Positions 1 to 12,529 of a stretch of DNA of 64,000 nucleotides are shown piece after piece. A program made the translations under genes and the position numbers. The notes beneath the pieces are model-generated. The model was not told where the DNA came from. It did no database searches and worked only from the letters and a program-made list of their open reading frames with translations. Source of the DNA: Portulaca oleracea (lineage: Eukaryota > Streptophyta > Magnoliopsida > Caryophyllales > Portulacaceae). Location of the stretch: the NCBI GenBank assembly GCA_029582165.1, contig CM055875.1:28222644-28286643 (forward strand), written 5' to 3'. Numbering within the stretch: position 1 is the first letter of the stretch; each line of letters starts with the position of its first letter.

Positions 1-329
1 AAAAATTTCCACAATGATTTTAATTGCTTGGGAAAACTGAACATGGGTAATTGGCATGGGCTACTGGCATGCAAAACATCATAACTCCCCCATGACTCTT
101 CAATTTCTTCACACGTGAGAACACAGAAAAAATACATATTAAAAAATTAAACCAATCATATTTTACCATCAAGTTTTAAAAATAAAGATTAATCATTTAT
201 TTACCTCCACCATAGATCTTTTAACCAAGGGATGAGATCTCTTATGCTTCTCTTCTCACAAAAGTCCTCTTCTCATTATATCTATTCCCATATATATATA
301 TACATTATATATATATATATATATATATA

Positions 330-856
330 GGATAATTGGATTCTAATAATCCCTACTTTTACCAATTGGACAATGGTGGACCGTACTTTCACTTTGTATT
401 CTGGTTGTCCAAAAAAAAAAAAAAATTGGATTGTAGTGGTACCAAATCCATCTCCACTTTCTTATTTTTTTCATTCATACACTATATTGTTTTTGTTTTT
501 TTCGTTCCTGCTCTTAGAAAGTTAATGAATTGTAGTTTCTAAAACATTTTTTAAATTATTTTTTTGAGACTCCGAATAATTATTATGATTTTTTAAAAAT
601 AATAAAAGTGAAAAAATCGTAAAAAATAGTAAAAAAATGAAAAAAATTTGGGAGAAACACTGTAAATTCATTAAAAATCATTGTAAAGTGTTATACTAAG
701 TTTTGAATCAAATGCAACACAAAATCTATGATTCCCTTGAAAATATCCTACTACAATCCAATTTTATTTTTTTTTGGACCACCAGAATAGAAAGTGAAAG
801 TACGGTCCACCATTGTCCAATTGGTGAAAGTAGGGATTATTAGAATCCAATTATCC
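330..856. mobile_element. Foldback MITE with ~81-bp terminal inverted repeats
   Basis: The first 81 bases (330-410) return as a reverse complement at 776-856 with about three mismatches, counted by eye. The element lies in a (TA)n tract on both sides, which suggests insertion into a TA-rich target. The interior is AT-rich and shows no coding potential. The small open frames here are products of the inverted arms. Superfamily is not assigned because the TA run hides the target-site duplication. Confidence 0.85.
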
Positions 857-881
857 TATATATATATATATATATATAGAA

Positions 882-1690
882 CCCTCCCTGCCACAGACAG
901 AAGGTCCTTAGGCCAAACATATCTAAAGGACGTTCACCATCCAACATATCGAGGACATTCAACAGAGGAATCATGTTTTGAAGTGAAAGACAAACAGAAG
1001 CAAGAACAGGAAACAATTAATCAAAAGATTGGAAAGTGAAGACAATTTCGGAAATCAAGCGAACAGGAAAGAGGATTGAATCAATTATGGAAGGATGCTG
1101 GAATTCGCAGAAAGGAAAGTATCCACCCAGATCAAGTCTCAAACGGCTCGCACATCAGACTCTATAAAACTGAAGATCCAAACTTGTGGAAAGGCAACGA
1201 TTCCACGGAAGAAATTGGGTGTTCAAGTCAAGAAATCGAGTTTTCTGTTTTGGTTGAGTTGTTTGCGAGAAACTTTTGCATCGGTGTGGGTTTCTCAGTT
1301 TTAGTGTAATCAAATTCTTAACGGATTTAGATTTGGTTGATACTCCTGGAATCGATTCCTAGACGGACTTAGGATCGATCGAGTTAAACACCAAAGTTGA
1401 GATTGGTGTGTGTGTTTTTCCAGAAAATAAGAAGCGTCCATTAAAAGACGTTTGGTTCTGTGTAAAACCTAAGGACGTTTACCTTAGGTCAATCTGGTTC
1501 ACTATGTTCGAATTAATAAATGAGGTTATTCATTCTATACTTTTTGTCCTTTATTAAGCTTATTTCTGTATTATGTTAAGGTGATTCTCAATCTAGTTAG
1601 ATTGAGAACCTAACGTCCTTTGCTAGCTGATATTTGTGCAGAATTTTCAGTAACCCTATTCAACCCCCCTCTAGGGTTCTTTCAATATAT
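882..1690 (+). other. Possible copia LTR remnant
   Basis: No convincing protein is encoded. The 3' end (about 1648-1681) reads CCCTATTCAACCCCCCTCTA followed by GGGTTC. This resembles the junction that often precedes the primer-binding site in plant copia elements, but no tRNA-Met primer site follows and no second LTR is present. The call rests on that resemblance alone. Confidence 0.3.
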
Positions 1691-2079
1691 ATACACACAC
1701 ATTTTTATATATACACATACATTTTTGCATGTTTTAACTATGGGTCTAGAATTTTTTTAGCTGGAATTAATGCTAAGCAAAGTAAAACTCTTCTGGGCCA
1801 TTAGTATAGAGGTGCATGCTGTCTTTAATGTTTATTAAAGGAAAAAAATGGCATGACAACATATGATTTTTTAAACTATACCGTTCATATTTAACACTCT
1901 CAAGGTGGCAAATATGTTACGTTGAGCACCAAATTTTCCTTTCTACCAAGCTAACAATATTAAAAGTCAAAATCCTATGTTAGTATATTCTTGAAAGCTT
2001 TGGGGTCTAACAATAAAGTAGTAATATGTTGAAAGATAACAAATGTAACAACGTACACACAATCCTTGTCACTATATAC
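1691..2079. other. AT-rich stretch, nothing recognised
   Basis: It has short (TA) and (CA) runs at 1686-1712. No open frame, repeat partner or RNA gene was recognised. Confidence 0.5.
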
Positions 2080-2084
2080 CCTCT

Positions 2085-2781
2085 TGTTGGAGAGATCTGA
2101 GGAGGAAGCCCACTTTAACCAAAGCCCATGGTATACAAGTTAAGTGAGTTTCCATCTTAAAATCAATTGGTGTTAAGAGGAGTAACCCACTTGACATATA
2201 TACCATGTCCTTTCTCTTTACTTTTCCGATATGGGACATTTGTACTCATGGGTGAATCCCAACAATCTCCCCCTTTACACATGAGTCTCTCCCCCTTGAT
2301 CGGAAGCCTTTTTTGCCCAAGGTTTCAAGTCACCATCAGGAGCCCATCATAGCCGCACCTTACTCTACAGAGCCGCACCCTACTCCACCTGAGTCTCATG
2401 CCACTACTCTGCCTCAAGAGTCCCAGCCGTACCTTACTCCACAGAGTCGCACCCTACTCCATTCGACCCTCATGCTGCCACTCTGCGCATTTAGGAGACC
2501 CAGCCGCGCACGCGCCATGGTCTCCCTGCTCGTGTCCATGGTGATATTCCCGCACCTTGCATGCGCCCAGCCGAACGAACCATCGGCTCTCTTACCACTT
2601 GTTGAGAGATCTGAGGGGAAGCCCACTTCAACCAAGGCCCAGCCATGGTATACAAGTTAGGTGAGGTTTCATCTTAAAACCAATTGGTGTTAAGAGAAGT
2701 AGCCCACTTGACATATATACCATGTCCTTTCTCTTTACTTTTCCGATGTGGGACATTTTTACTCATGGGTGAATCCCAACA
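2085..2781 (-). mobile_element. TRIM (terminal-repeat retrotransposon in miniature)
   Basis: Two direct repeats, 2085-2264 and 2600-2781, start TGTTG and end CAACA. The 5-bp sequence CCTCT flanks the whole unit on both sides (2080-2084 and 2782-2786), which is a clean target-site duplication. On the minus strand the right copy is the 5' LTR. Next to it lies TGGTAAGAGAGCC, close to the tRNA-Met primer site TGGTATCAGAGCC. A purine-rich tract (AAAGGGGGAGA) precedes the left LTR. At 697 bp with no gag or pol, it depends on helper elements. Open frames inside it are not genes. Confidence 0.9.
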
Positions 2782-3136
2782 CCTCTAAAACAAGATTCAT
2801 CCCATTTCAGTAAGCAAATTTGTTGAACACCGTGAAGGAAAAATCAAACCCCTAAATGAAAAATACCATAAAAAGTTAGAGTGAATTGAAAAATTGGAGA
2901 GACAGAAGGGAGGAGTCAAGTTTTGTTTGAAAAATTTGGGTGAGGGTGAACAACATAAAGGAGGGGGGAGAAGACGCTGGGGGTGGAATTTGGGGAAGAA
3001 GGAGAAAATAGAAAAGAAAGAGGGGGGATGGGGAGGGATAAAATATGCGGAAGAACATGAAGTAGGGAATAAAAAGAGGAGGAACAGACAGAGGAATTTG
3101 ACGGAGAAGAGGATGAGAGAGATACCATGTTTTTTT

Positions 3137-3522
3137 GACATCAATAATACCAATTTCGGGGGTATTGCATATTAATAATAGAAACTATTTTCTTGGACAC
3201 TAGCAGTACGAACTATTGACCTATTTTCCTCTAACAGTACACCGTCAAATTGTTATGGTTTTAACTCATCGAAAAGATGATGTGGCTCCATAATATGTGA
3301 CATGGAAGACATGTTAGTGTTCACGTCAACATTTTCTACCCAACCTCCGCCTTCCACGTCACACATCATGGAGCCACGTCATCTTTCCAATGAGTTAAAA
3401 CTATAACAATTCGACGATGTACTGTTAGAGGAAAATATGTCAATAGTTCGTACTGCTAGTGTTCAAGAAAATAGTTTGTATTATTAATATTCAATACCTC
3501 CAAAGTTAGTATTATTGGCGTC
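3137..3522. mobile_element. Long-inverted-repeat MITE
   Basis: Arms of roughly 150-170 bp pair as reverse complements, starting GACATCAATAATACC and ending GGTATTATTGGCGTC in looser form. There is a short unpaired centre near 3320-3345. Pairing is imperfect, so the copy is old. No coding content was seen. Confidence 0.75.
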
Positions 3523-4650
3523 CAATAATCCTAATAAATATAAAAGTTGAGTTGAACTTAACTAGTGTGATTTAGTGGTTTATGGATTTTTCTTTTATTT
3601 TGAAGGTGTTTTAGCCATTTCCCAAGTGATGATTTTAATCTCCTTTTCAGGTAATGGTAATAGTGAGATTAGGATTTAAATCTTGGTGGCATTTACGTGA
3701 CAATTCTAACCTCCTTTCTAAGTAACAGTGGATGAAGTCAGTTTAGGGCTTGACTCTTAGTGCCATTTTTGATATTTTTGTAAAAAGTTGATTGTAAATT
3801 TTATCGGAGCATTCTAGCCACTGAGTTATTTAAAATTTATGCTTATTTCAAGGGTACAACTAGAAATAACTTTATACTACTGGGTATAGTTATATATCCT
3901 CTAATTTATTTTACATGTGTAAGAGACAAACTATTTTCATTTGGTATTCAAGAGATAGTATAGTTAATTTTGTGTTATTTTACTTTTTTAGAAAGTAATT
4001 TATTTTATTGTGTTATAAAAGAGAAATAGACAAATATAAAATTAGAGTAAATATAAAATTGATTCCATATTAAAAAAAAAAGAAAGAAGGATTATGAATA
4101 GTTAGTCATTCCTAAATAAGGATTATGAATAGTTACTAGGAAAAAAAAGTATAAAAACAAGTATGTAACAAGGCTTGAAATCATGATCATTTACCAAAAA
4201 TAACCAATGAAAACATGCACCAAACCTGCTAGCTATATATATTCATGGCTACTAAATTTCTACTAAATGGTAATTACATATATAAGGGCTACATGTATGG
4301 TCCTTAGCACTCTGACAGTTGCAACCCCATGATCTTAATTACTCTTTCTTATTATACAATCCTAATTTATGAGGTGACATGGTGTCCCATAGTCCTCCAT
4401 AATTCAACCCCTATCTTTAATTACCCAATATATATAAAATTTCTATGATGCGTTAGAGGGCAATGATTTCCATATATATTTACGTATGCTAACCTTTAGG
4501 GCTTTTCATATTAACTCTGTTTTCTTCTATTCCAACAATGTAAATTCGTGTAATCTATTTCATTATGTAAATCTACCTATTCACTATATTTTGGCTACTT
4601 TTGTTTAATTTTTAGAATGGTAACTAGGTAGATTCGCCAATTGTGTACCT
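3523..4650. other. AT-rich intergenic DNA
   Basis: I see no gene, RNA gene or repeat with a partner in this window. A short direct repeat (AAGGATTATGAATAGTTA) occurs near 4087 and 4118. Confidence 0.5.
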
Positions 4651-5039
4651 ATCTTTTTTTTAGATAATTAATGGGGAATTGCCCCAATATTATTCAAAAG
4701 CAACATGCCAAAGCCATAGCTATAAAAGTACATAAAGCAAAAGCAAAATAGAAAACACATCCAGCCAAACGGAAGCCTGGTGAACAAAATGCTTGACCAG
4801 ATTGTTGCACAAATGCTCGACCGTAACCCAGAAAAATCAAAATCCATTCCATCACCATTCTAGATTTGTAGGTTTCTTAGTTGAAGATTAATGGGATGGC
4901 TTCAAAATTTGTAACAATTGTGTTCGGTGTGTAAGGGATAAAGTTCTTTCCAGTGGTACACCAAACAGCCAAACGCCCTTTAATTGCTCGAGCCATTTCA
5001 GCCGTTTCAAGAGGTTAATTGCCATGAACCTTCTTGTTC

Positions 5040-8000
5040 CTATGAAACCAGACTGTCCAAGAAATTGCAAGGAAGGAGGTGACCCAGATTCTGCTCCTTA
5101 TCTTGTTCCTGAACTTGACATTCATATATCCAGGCCTCGAATATCATCCTTATGCTGTCAACTTGTTGCAAGTTGCGGCCAAGGCCCCTCATAATATCCA
5201 ACCAGATAGGCCATACACAAATAAAATTGAGCAAAACGTGGCTGACCGTCTCTTCTTCATTTGCGCAGAAAGGGCAGACATCTTCCTCTGGGAAAGTATA
5301 CCTTCCCTTTTTAACAAGTTCCTTGTATTGAGCTTCCTCAGGAGAGTTGTCCACAGCATCATCTCCACCCTTGGAGGTGCCACATTCTTCCAAACTAATC
5401 CAACTAGCGAGTCCACTTGTACATTTAGGAGAGAAGCCTCATCTGCTTTCCTATATAATTGCTTGAAACTGAAAGCTTCATTTTGGCCCCAGACTAGGTG
5501 ATCATCGACATTCTTGTGGGGGCAAACAGATTGTAATAGTGTAGCAAGTTCCCGCTCAAGCTCAACTTCTTCAAGATCAAGCGATCTGACCCATCATATC
5601 GTTCATCTCCAAATATTCCCGTCGAACCAACCCATCTCCCCAACCATTCTTTTCTTTTGGTTAGAGATGATAAATAACGAGGGAAATTCTTCTCTTAAAA
5701 TGATTTGGTTAAGCCATAGGTCCTCCTAAAATCTAATCTTCATTCTGTCGCCAAGGATGATGTGAAGCCTACTTCTTAAAGCTTGTTGCACCCCCATTCT
5801 TGCCTTTCATTGTGGATTGACTTTATTATTTCCCTCCAAAGGGTACCTTCCTCAAACCAGTACCGCCACCACCATTGCATTAGGAGACTAGCGTTTTTCA
5901 TGAGTATATCGCCAACTCCCAAACCACCCTTTTCTTTGTGTCTCTGAACTATATCCCATCTCACCAAGGCGCTCGTCCGACCATCTCATTTCCCTCCGCA
6001 AAGGAACCTTCGTTGGATTTTGATAATATCTTTTGCAACTATTTTGGGCATCCTAAAAAGGGAAAGGAAATAAAGAGGTAAGCTATTCAATACAGATTTA
6101 AGTATAACAAGCCTACCGGCTCTGGAAAAAGCATTGGACTTCCAGCTTCGTAATCCCTTTTGAAGCCTCTGGATGACAGGATCCCAAGCCTCATTTCTCC
6201 CCATCCGAGCGCCAAGAGGCAAGCCAAGATAATTAATAGGTAGGCTGACGTACTTGCATTGCAGTTCAAGAGGCCTTTTTTTCTCTGATTCTCGCTTTTG
6301 CCGATGACAACTAAGTTGGATTTTTCGTAATTTATAGTTAGACCCGAGAAGGCTTCAAACGCATGTAGGGCAACCTTGATGTTGAGTAGGTGACTCTTGT
6401 TTGATGCTGAAAAAATTAACGTGCCTTCGGCGAATTGTAAGTGTGATATTTTCCTCTTTTTTCTTCCAATGTCAACACCAGCCCAATAACCTTTTTCGAC
6501 TCCATTCAGCATCAGTTTGTTTAGACTTTCGGACAGTATAGCATAGAGGAAGGGGGATAGGGGATCCCCCTTCCTGAGACCCTTTTCCATCTTAAAAGGT
6601 TTCGTAGGAGCCCCGTTAAATAGAACCGAAATGCTGGCCGTACAGATGCAAGCTCTAGTCCGATCCATGAAAGCCATTTTGGCCAAATCCCATATGTGCC
6701 ATGATTTGAATCATGGCTTCCCAACTAACAGAATCGAATGCTTTGTTAAAGTCCAATTTCAGCAGAGCAATCTCTTTCTTCTTCCGTTTCGCCCAACAGA
6801 CTACTTCATTTGCTATAAGAGCGCCGCCAAGAATTTGACGCTCCTCCACAAAGCCCAATTGAGCTTCTCCAATTAGCTTTGGCAACACCTTCTTTAATCT
6901 GGTGGCAATGACTTTTGAGATTAACTTGTAAATGCACCCCACCAGACTAATAGGTCTATAATCCTTGATATCTTTAGCATCCTTTTTCTTGGGTATAAGG
7001 GTTACCCACGTCATGTTGATCATTGGCGGGAAACTGTCTTCCTCAAAGAATTTTAGGATGAAATCAGTGAAATCTTGCCCGATGATGGGCCAAAGGTGCT
7101 TGATACTCTTCAGATTGAAGCCATCTTAGCCCGACGCTTTGTTGGGTTGCACAGGTCCAGCGATGATTTGATTTCAATAGCAGTAATAGGTTCCTCCAAC
7201 AGGGTAGCCTCAGCTTGAGTCATTCGAACAAGCCCTAAGGCTGAGATATCAAACGATAACCTTCTCCCGTTGTTCTTGTAGATATTATGGTAGTAGCTTG
7301 TGATGGCATTCTTGATGTCTGCGGGTGCTGTGTAATTGATACCATCGACACATATCGCTTCTATGAACTTCTTCCTTCTCTGAAAGCTGGCCAAGGTATG
7401 AAAATACCTCGTATTTTTATCTCCTTCCCTCAAGATTTGGCATCCAGATAATTGCTTCCACCACCTTTCTTTTCTGGTTTGCTAGAGCCTTAGTTTGGTA
7501 GATAATGATTCCCTTCTGCCCACATTGCATTGATTCAAGTCAGTCACCAAGCCTTTTTCATCAATTTTCTTCAGCTCGCCTTCAATATTCTCAATTATGG
7601 TGTCAAGGTGGCCAAAAACCTCGTAATTCCATTTTTTGAGTGGCTCCTTTAAAGCTTTTAGTTTTTGATGCAGAGGTTTATCAGCTAGAGCAATCCATTC
7701 TTTTTGAAAAACACCCATTAAAGAAGGACAATCTAGCCATGGGTTGAAGATTCGAAAAGGGGAAGGACCCCATTTCACTTTACTTGCTTTCAGCATCAAT
7801 GGGCAGTGGTCAGAGGTTGCTCTATAAAGGCAAGATACTTTAAAACTCTAGAGACTGGAGAGAAGGGTGTTTTCAATCATCATTCTATCAATCCTGCTAG
7901 CGGCATTTACCCTCATGTACGTGTATGCTTGATCAATGGGTAGATCATGTAGATTTAAATCCATCATAAGGTCAGCCAAGTCTTATGTTCCCTGTGATAG

Positions 8001-8495
8001 ACCTCTGCCGCCTCTTCTTTCAGAAGATGATAAGACTTCATTGAAGTCGCCCATAAGTATCATCGGGTTTTGTATAGGGTCCCTCAAATTTCTCAGCTGA
8101 TCACATAAACTGCTTCTTTCTTGAACTGAGTTTAACGCGTAAATGAGACAAATAGCGCATTTGAGCTTTCCCTGTGTGAACACCCCTTCCATACAGATCC
8201 ATTTCTGGCCTTTGTAGCCATCCTCGCAACTGAAATCCTCCTTAGATCACATAAGTATAAACCCCCCCCCCCCCGATCTTCCTTCAGCATGTATGTCCAT
8301 ATAATCCGCTTTAGTTCTGCCCCAGCAGCGAGTTAGACCATGATGATCAAATAATTGATGCTTCGTTTCGACTAACCCGATGATATCAATATGTTCTTTC
8401 TGTATGATCTTCCTGACTTGCCTCTTTTTATCAATCGCGCTGAAACCTCTTACATTCCAACATACCAATCTCATAGTTGCTTGATCAACTGTCAT
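5040..8495 (-). pseudogene. LINE ORF2: endonuclease/reverse transcriptase, broken
   Basis: The order on the minus strand matches plant L1 ORF2. The apurinic-type endonuclease begins near 8483 with LVCWNVRGF and VETKH motifs. Its next part (8192-7983) holds GDFNEV. The reverse transcriptase lies at 7023-6087 with LIPKKKD, YRPISLV, LDFNKAFDSV and GLRKGDPLSP. A zinc-binding tail lies near 5393-5040 (CPFCANEEETVSHVL). A C run at about 8262-8275 breaks the endonuclease frame, and stops or shifts occur at several other points. The FADD catalytic box reads FAEG (codons at 6424-6429 read GAA GGC), so both catalytic aspartates are lost. It was once a copy-and-paste polymerase and is now inactive. Confidence 0.85.
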
Positions 8496-9134
8496 TCAAA
8501 CCTAGAGTATCGCCGCTCCTTCTTTTGGCCTTTCTTTTGTCTCAGCCTGTAATATTTTTCAGCTTCCTTATGGCTCTCAATGACAGCCAAATCGCAGTTG
8601 TTACCAATAGAAACTGCTCCTTTAGCCACTTTTCTCATGATGGCCTTTTGTTTTCTCGAGGATAAACTGTGTTCATCGGCATGCTCATTACTAATTGTGC
8701 CAATTAATGGTGCATCCCCAATATTCACCACATTAACAGCACTTCCACTAATCCCATGAAACCAATAATATTTTCTTGGTTTATGTTGGTTCCACTGTTA
8801 TCTCCCATGGGTAATAATTCCGCTGCTTGAACTTCTACATCTGCTAAGCATTGGTTATCCTGAGTGCAGTCACCATAATTGCGAGCACCAATTCCAGGGG
8901 CTAACTCCAACTCCTCAGTTCCCATCAGGGAAGGAGAGTGAGCACGAACAGTCTCCAAGTGATTAGGTGATGCAATAATCACCTCGTTATTTCCCGAGGC
9001 TCCAGCTGGAATATCTCCTTCGTTAGACTGCACCCTTTTTGGACAGGGCCCCTGTGCTGTGAGCCCACGTTAATGGGCTGGGCAAGGTGTTGATCCGAAG
9101 TCACCTGAACAAAGGGGGTTTCTGGGACCAAACT

Positions 9135-10362
9135 CTACTCTTGATCCTCTCTATTCTCCTGGTCAAATGTGTCCTTAGCTTGCTCTTCTTGACTTCTATC
9201 ATGAACATTATGGTTTCCTTGCGCCATGTGGTCATTGCTCTGCTCAACATGATCTACCATTTGATTGCCAGGGTTTGTTTGAAATTGTCCTAGTGAAGGA
9301 TTATGGAAAATGTGAACCATGGGTCCATCTTCTGAAAGTGTCACTTGAGAGTGAACTTCATGTATTGACTTTGTATGCACAATCCTGGATTGGTAAAACG
9401 ATCTCCCCTTGAATATGCTGAAGAACTTTTGTAATTACTGGGACTCTCACCGATTCGAACTGATTTTTCCCTTTTGCTTCTTGAAGTTCTTCAATCATCC
9501 TCCCCCATGGTGAGACACATCTTCTAAAGTTTTCTAGCAACCAACCATGGGGCGGGATACCCACCAGATCCACCCAAGTTTTCTGAGATTCACAAACTTC
9601 ATATTTCGACCAGGTTCTAAGCTCTTTGAAGAATTTCAAAGTTCCTCCATTGGGATAGATTTTAGATCCTCCATTGTAGGCATGGTGAGGATCAATTTCA
9701 TGCTTCCAAGTCTTGTGAATCTTATATCAAGACTTGATAAACCACTGGCAAAGGAGATTGCACGAGATATATCAATGGGGGTATCACTTGTACAAACTAA
9801 GCTTCTTTCTAACCATTCTTGAGCTGCCGCACCCCCTTAATAAATCGACAATGGTTTGTTGGGGTCGTTCGTTCTGGTTCCGCTGAAACTCCGCTTGAGG
9901 CTATCTTCTTCCTTACCCAGATCTTCTTCCCCTGAAGACTGTTCGACTTCCTCCTCACTCGAAACTGCTCCTCCATCGACATCTTTCTCACCCAGATCTG
10001 CTTGCTTCTCCGAATCTTCCTTCTGGTTGATTTCGCCCAGTTGACTATGATATGCTTGCACCTCTAATCTGTTAATGTTGCATTTACTGAGTTGCTCTTT
10101 CTGCATCGGCTTCATTCACGAATTGGACAAAACCAAACCTCCCAAATCTTCCTCTTCTAGCTGGAATGTGGGTTCAATTGATCTCACCAAAAGGACAGAA
10201 AACACCCCGTAGCCCATGAATGTCAATTAAGAGAAGAAGATTGCCAACGTAGATTGAGAAATTTGAATTCATATCTGCTGGCGATTCTGGAATGGACCGA
10301 CCACTAACCATTTCCCTACTGTAGTCGCTTCCCAGTGTGTCTATCTTAGTGATAACAACCAA
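9135..10362 (-). pseudogene. LINE ORF1 (RRM-containing, gag-like), broken
   Basis: The 5' portion shows an RNA-recognition motif: the RNP2-like IYVGNL and GVFCPFGEI, then RNP1-like RFGFVQFV near 10100-10140. An in-frame TGA lies between them at about 10174. Further on, an acidic low-complexity stretch (10040-9900) leads into a block with GIPPHGWLLENF (about 9639-9500) like the DUF4283-type region of plant LINE ORF1 proteins. Several frame changes split it. In live elements this RNA-binding protein packages the transcript. This copy cannot make it whole. Confidence 0.7.
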
Positions 10363-10370
10363 CTAATAAG

Positions 10371-10709
10371 TTTTATAGGCCAAGGATGAGGAGTACCAAA
10401 TTGTCGATAACAAGAATAATGACTCTTCCACCTTATGTAATTTCTATCCTAGCGAAATATTTTTGCTTTTACCGAAAATTGAATCTTGATAAGGACCTTG
10501 GAAGATGTGGATGGTTAATTACCAACTTTGCAACGAACGTACTCTTGGTGTATTTTTCAGGCTTGAATAATAAGAGAAATGTGATAGTTTCATTCCCATC
10601 CTAAAATAAAACAAAAAGTTGTTGTACGATATACCACATTTTAAGAAAACTATTTATAGGGGAAAACTTTCAGGTAAATAGTGAAAATAAAGTACACAAT
10701 AACACAACA
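10371..10709. other. Unassigned intergenic DNA
   Basis: No gene, repeat partner or RNA gene was recognised. It separates the LINE from the CACTA-type end. Confidence 0.4.
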
Positions 10710-11110
10710 CACTAGTAGAATTTATATGATTTAGCGTTTGGAAATTGGCGTCTGTTAAAGGATCAGACGCTAAATCAATGAAATCGAATTTAAAAAAAAG
10801 ATAAATTGTAAATTGGCGTGTGTTTGTTTATAACATACGCCAACCTGTCAATAAAAAAATGATCCTTTTTTCATTTTCAACGTATGCCACTTTCCAAATT
10901 TTTTTATTGTAAAAAGTGGCATCTGTTTCAACCAAACAGACACCAAATACTAACAGACGTCTGTTTTCGGTTGAAACAGACGCCACTTTTTACAATAAAT
11001 TTTTTTTTTGGAAACTCAGCACGACTGTCTCTCTGCTGATCTCGACTGCAGCACCATTTAATTATCATACACTAGGCGTCGATCTGTCAAACCCTAAAAC
11101 AGATGCCTAG
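10710..11110 (+). mobile_element. CACTA-type transposon end with subterminal repeats
   Basis: The terminus CACTAGTAGAA begins at 10710 and matches the usual CACTA-superfamily end. The next 400 bp repeat the motif GGCGTCTGTT and related forms in both orientations (for example 10747, 10817, 10917, 10955 and 10974). This is the pattern of subterminal transposase-binding repeats. I did not find the matching opposite end (TTCTACTAGTG), so this is a truncated end or a solo fragment. Confidence 0.6.
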
Positions 11111-11950
11111 TTGAATAAAAATGAAAAAAAAAATTGTGTTTTCTTCATTCGGTTGCCATTGTCGTCGAAGAAGAAGAACTCAGGCGAGAGAGATTGATGA
11201 AGAAGCTCACTACACGCCGCCAATACAATTTCGAGAAACTATTAATGAGGGACAATTCTGGTGAGTTTATTTTTATTTTAGAGAAAACAATGTTCTTTAT
11301 CCTAATTTCGAATGGATATAGGATTTTATCCAAAGTCAAATATATATAATTGGTTTTTGTTGATAGTGGTATTTCGAATCTTGCTAACGCTAATTGCTCT
11401 AATTTGAAAGTGAATGATGATTTTGAAAGCAATATTTTAGTAAGTTTGTATACATAATTGTTGAAGACATTAGATTATTGGTTGATTAAGCATTGTGTAT
11501 AAGGATGTATTATAGTCGACTAAGGCCAAAATTGTCACTAATCTTCAAAATTAGAATTTTACAAACAAAAAAAAACTTGCGTTGCCGGAAAATAAAAGGA
11601 AACCAAAATGGTGCGTAACTTTCAATATATTCTTAAAAGTTACCTCTTATAAATAGTTTTTCCTAATTAGTATATACCTAAAAGCAATTATTTTGAAAAT
11701 AAAGCCTAGTTTACTAGAGGCTGTTCTACAAGTAATACAAGGACATTGTCTTCAAACTTGTAGGATCACCCTCAACACCGTACCTTGGTTCAAGAGTTTT
11801 GCAATTAATTTCTTATATTTTGTTGATTTCTTTTAAAACTAATTGAGGACTTCATGAAGTAGCTCGGGTTCCCTACTCCTCACTCGTCATCCACGCCAAG
11901 AGTGTTGTGACTACTCGTTCGAGCATGGAGGTCCAATTCCCTCTTGACTC
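11111..11950. other. Unassigned AT-rich DNA downstream of the CACTA-type end
   Basis: It contains a short basic open frame (11134-11349) followed by a possible GT splice donor at about 11262. Nothing in it was recognised. It may be internal CACTA sequence. Confidence 0.35.
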
Positions 11951-11954
11951 TGGC

Positions 11955-12213
11955 CCCTCCAAGATCGTTTTAGTCATCCTTTGGATATGCCCTAATTAAG
12001 CCCTATAGAGGCTCGTGACTTATCACCAACCCGAGGGCTTTTGGACCCTAACACTCATTCTGGGTCATATCGAGGGAGTGTGGTTCTTTTGGCATCACTG
12101 AGACGACCCATAATGAGTGTTAGGGTCCAAAAGTCCTCGGGGTTGGTGATATGTCACGAGCCTCTAGAGGGCTTAGGACCTATCCAAAGGATGACCGAAA
12201 CGATCATAGAGAC
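11955..12213. repeat. Inverted repeat with ~105-bp arms
   Basis: The arm at about 11957-12062 returns reverse-complemented at about 12104-12213 around a 40-bp loop. Shared blocks include CCAAAAG next to GGGTTGG, AGGCTCGTGAC and ATCCTTTGGAT. The structure would form a long hairpin. No target-site duplication was identified, so element class is open. Confidence 0.65.
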
Positions 12214-12529
12214 AAGATCAGGCGTCGGCCATGCCATCCCTTGCTCTCGTCCCTCTCTTCAGAACAAAAGGGCACAAGTGCTAGTAGTTTTCACTCTAGT
12301 GCTGGTTGCACCTCCCTTATTTTCTCCTGTCTCATTTCTCTACTTGAAATGCGCTTGACACTAGGGGAGACACGTGCGCGCCTCCTAGGTTTTCAGCGCC
12401 GCTCCGACATTTTTTTAGGTGTTATTTTACCCTTTTGCCCCTACCCCCATACTTATGTAAAGCTTAGCTTTGTTGGCACTTTTGTAATTTCTCAACTCCT
12501 CTTCTACTACAATGTTTATAACCATTAAC

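Larger units (their letters stand above)
4654..10370 (-). mobile_element. Degenerate L1-type LINE (non-LTR retrotransposon)
   Basis: The minus strand carries an RRM-type ORF1 (about 10362-9135) and then an endonuclease-reverse transcriptase ORF2 (about 8495-5040). A T8 run at 4654-4661 reads as the poly(A) tail on the element strand. Frames break many times, so it is dead. No RNase H domain was seen after the reverse transcriptase, unlike the LINE fragment at 53.8-54.9 kb. I could not find a convincing target-site duplication, so the outer limits are approximate. Confidence 0.85.

Noticed and set aside
2313..2660. 115-codon open frame
   Set aside because: It lies inside a TRIM between its LTRs; composition is repetitive and matches no family.
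10916..11349. Small genes near 11 kb
   Set aside because: They overlap CACTA-type subterminal repeats and no protein family was recognised.
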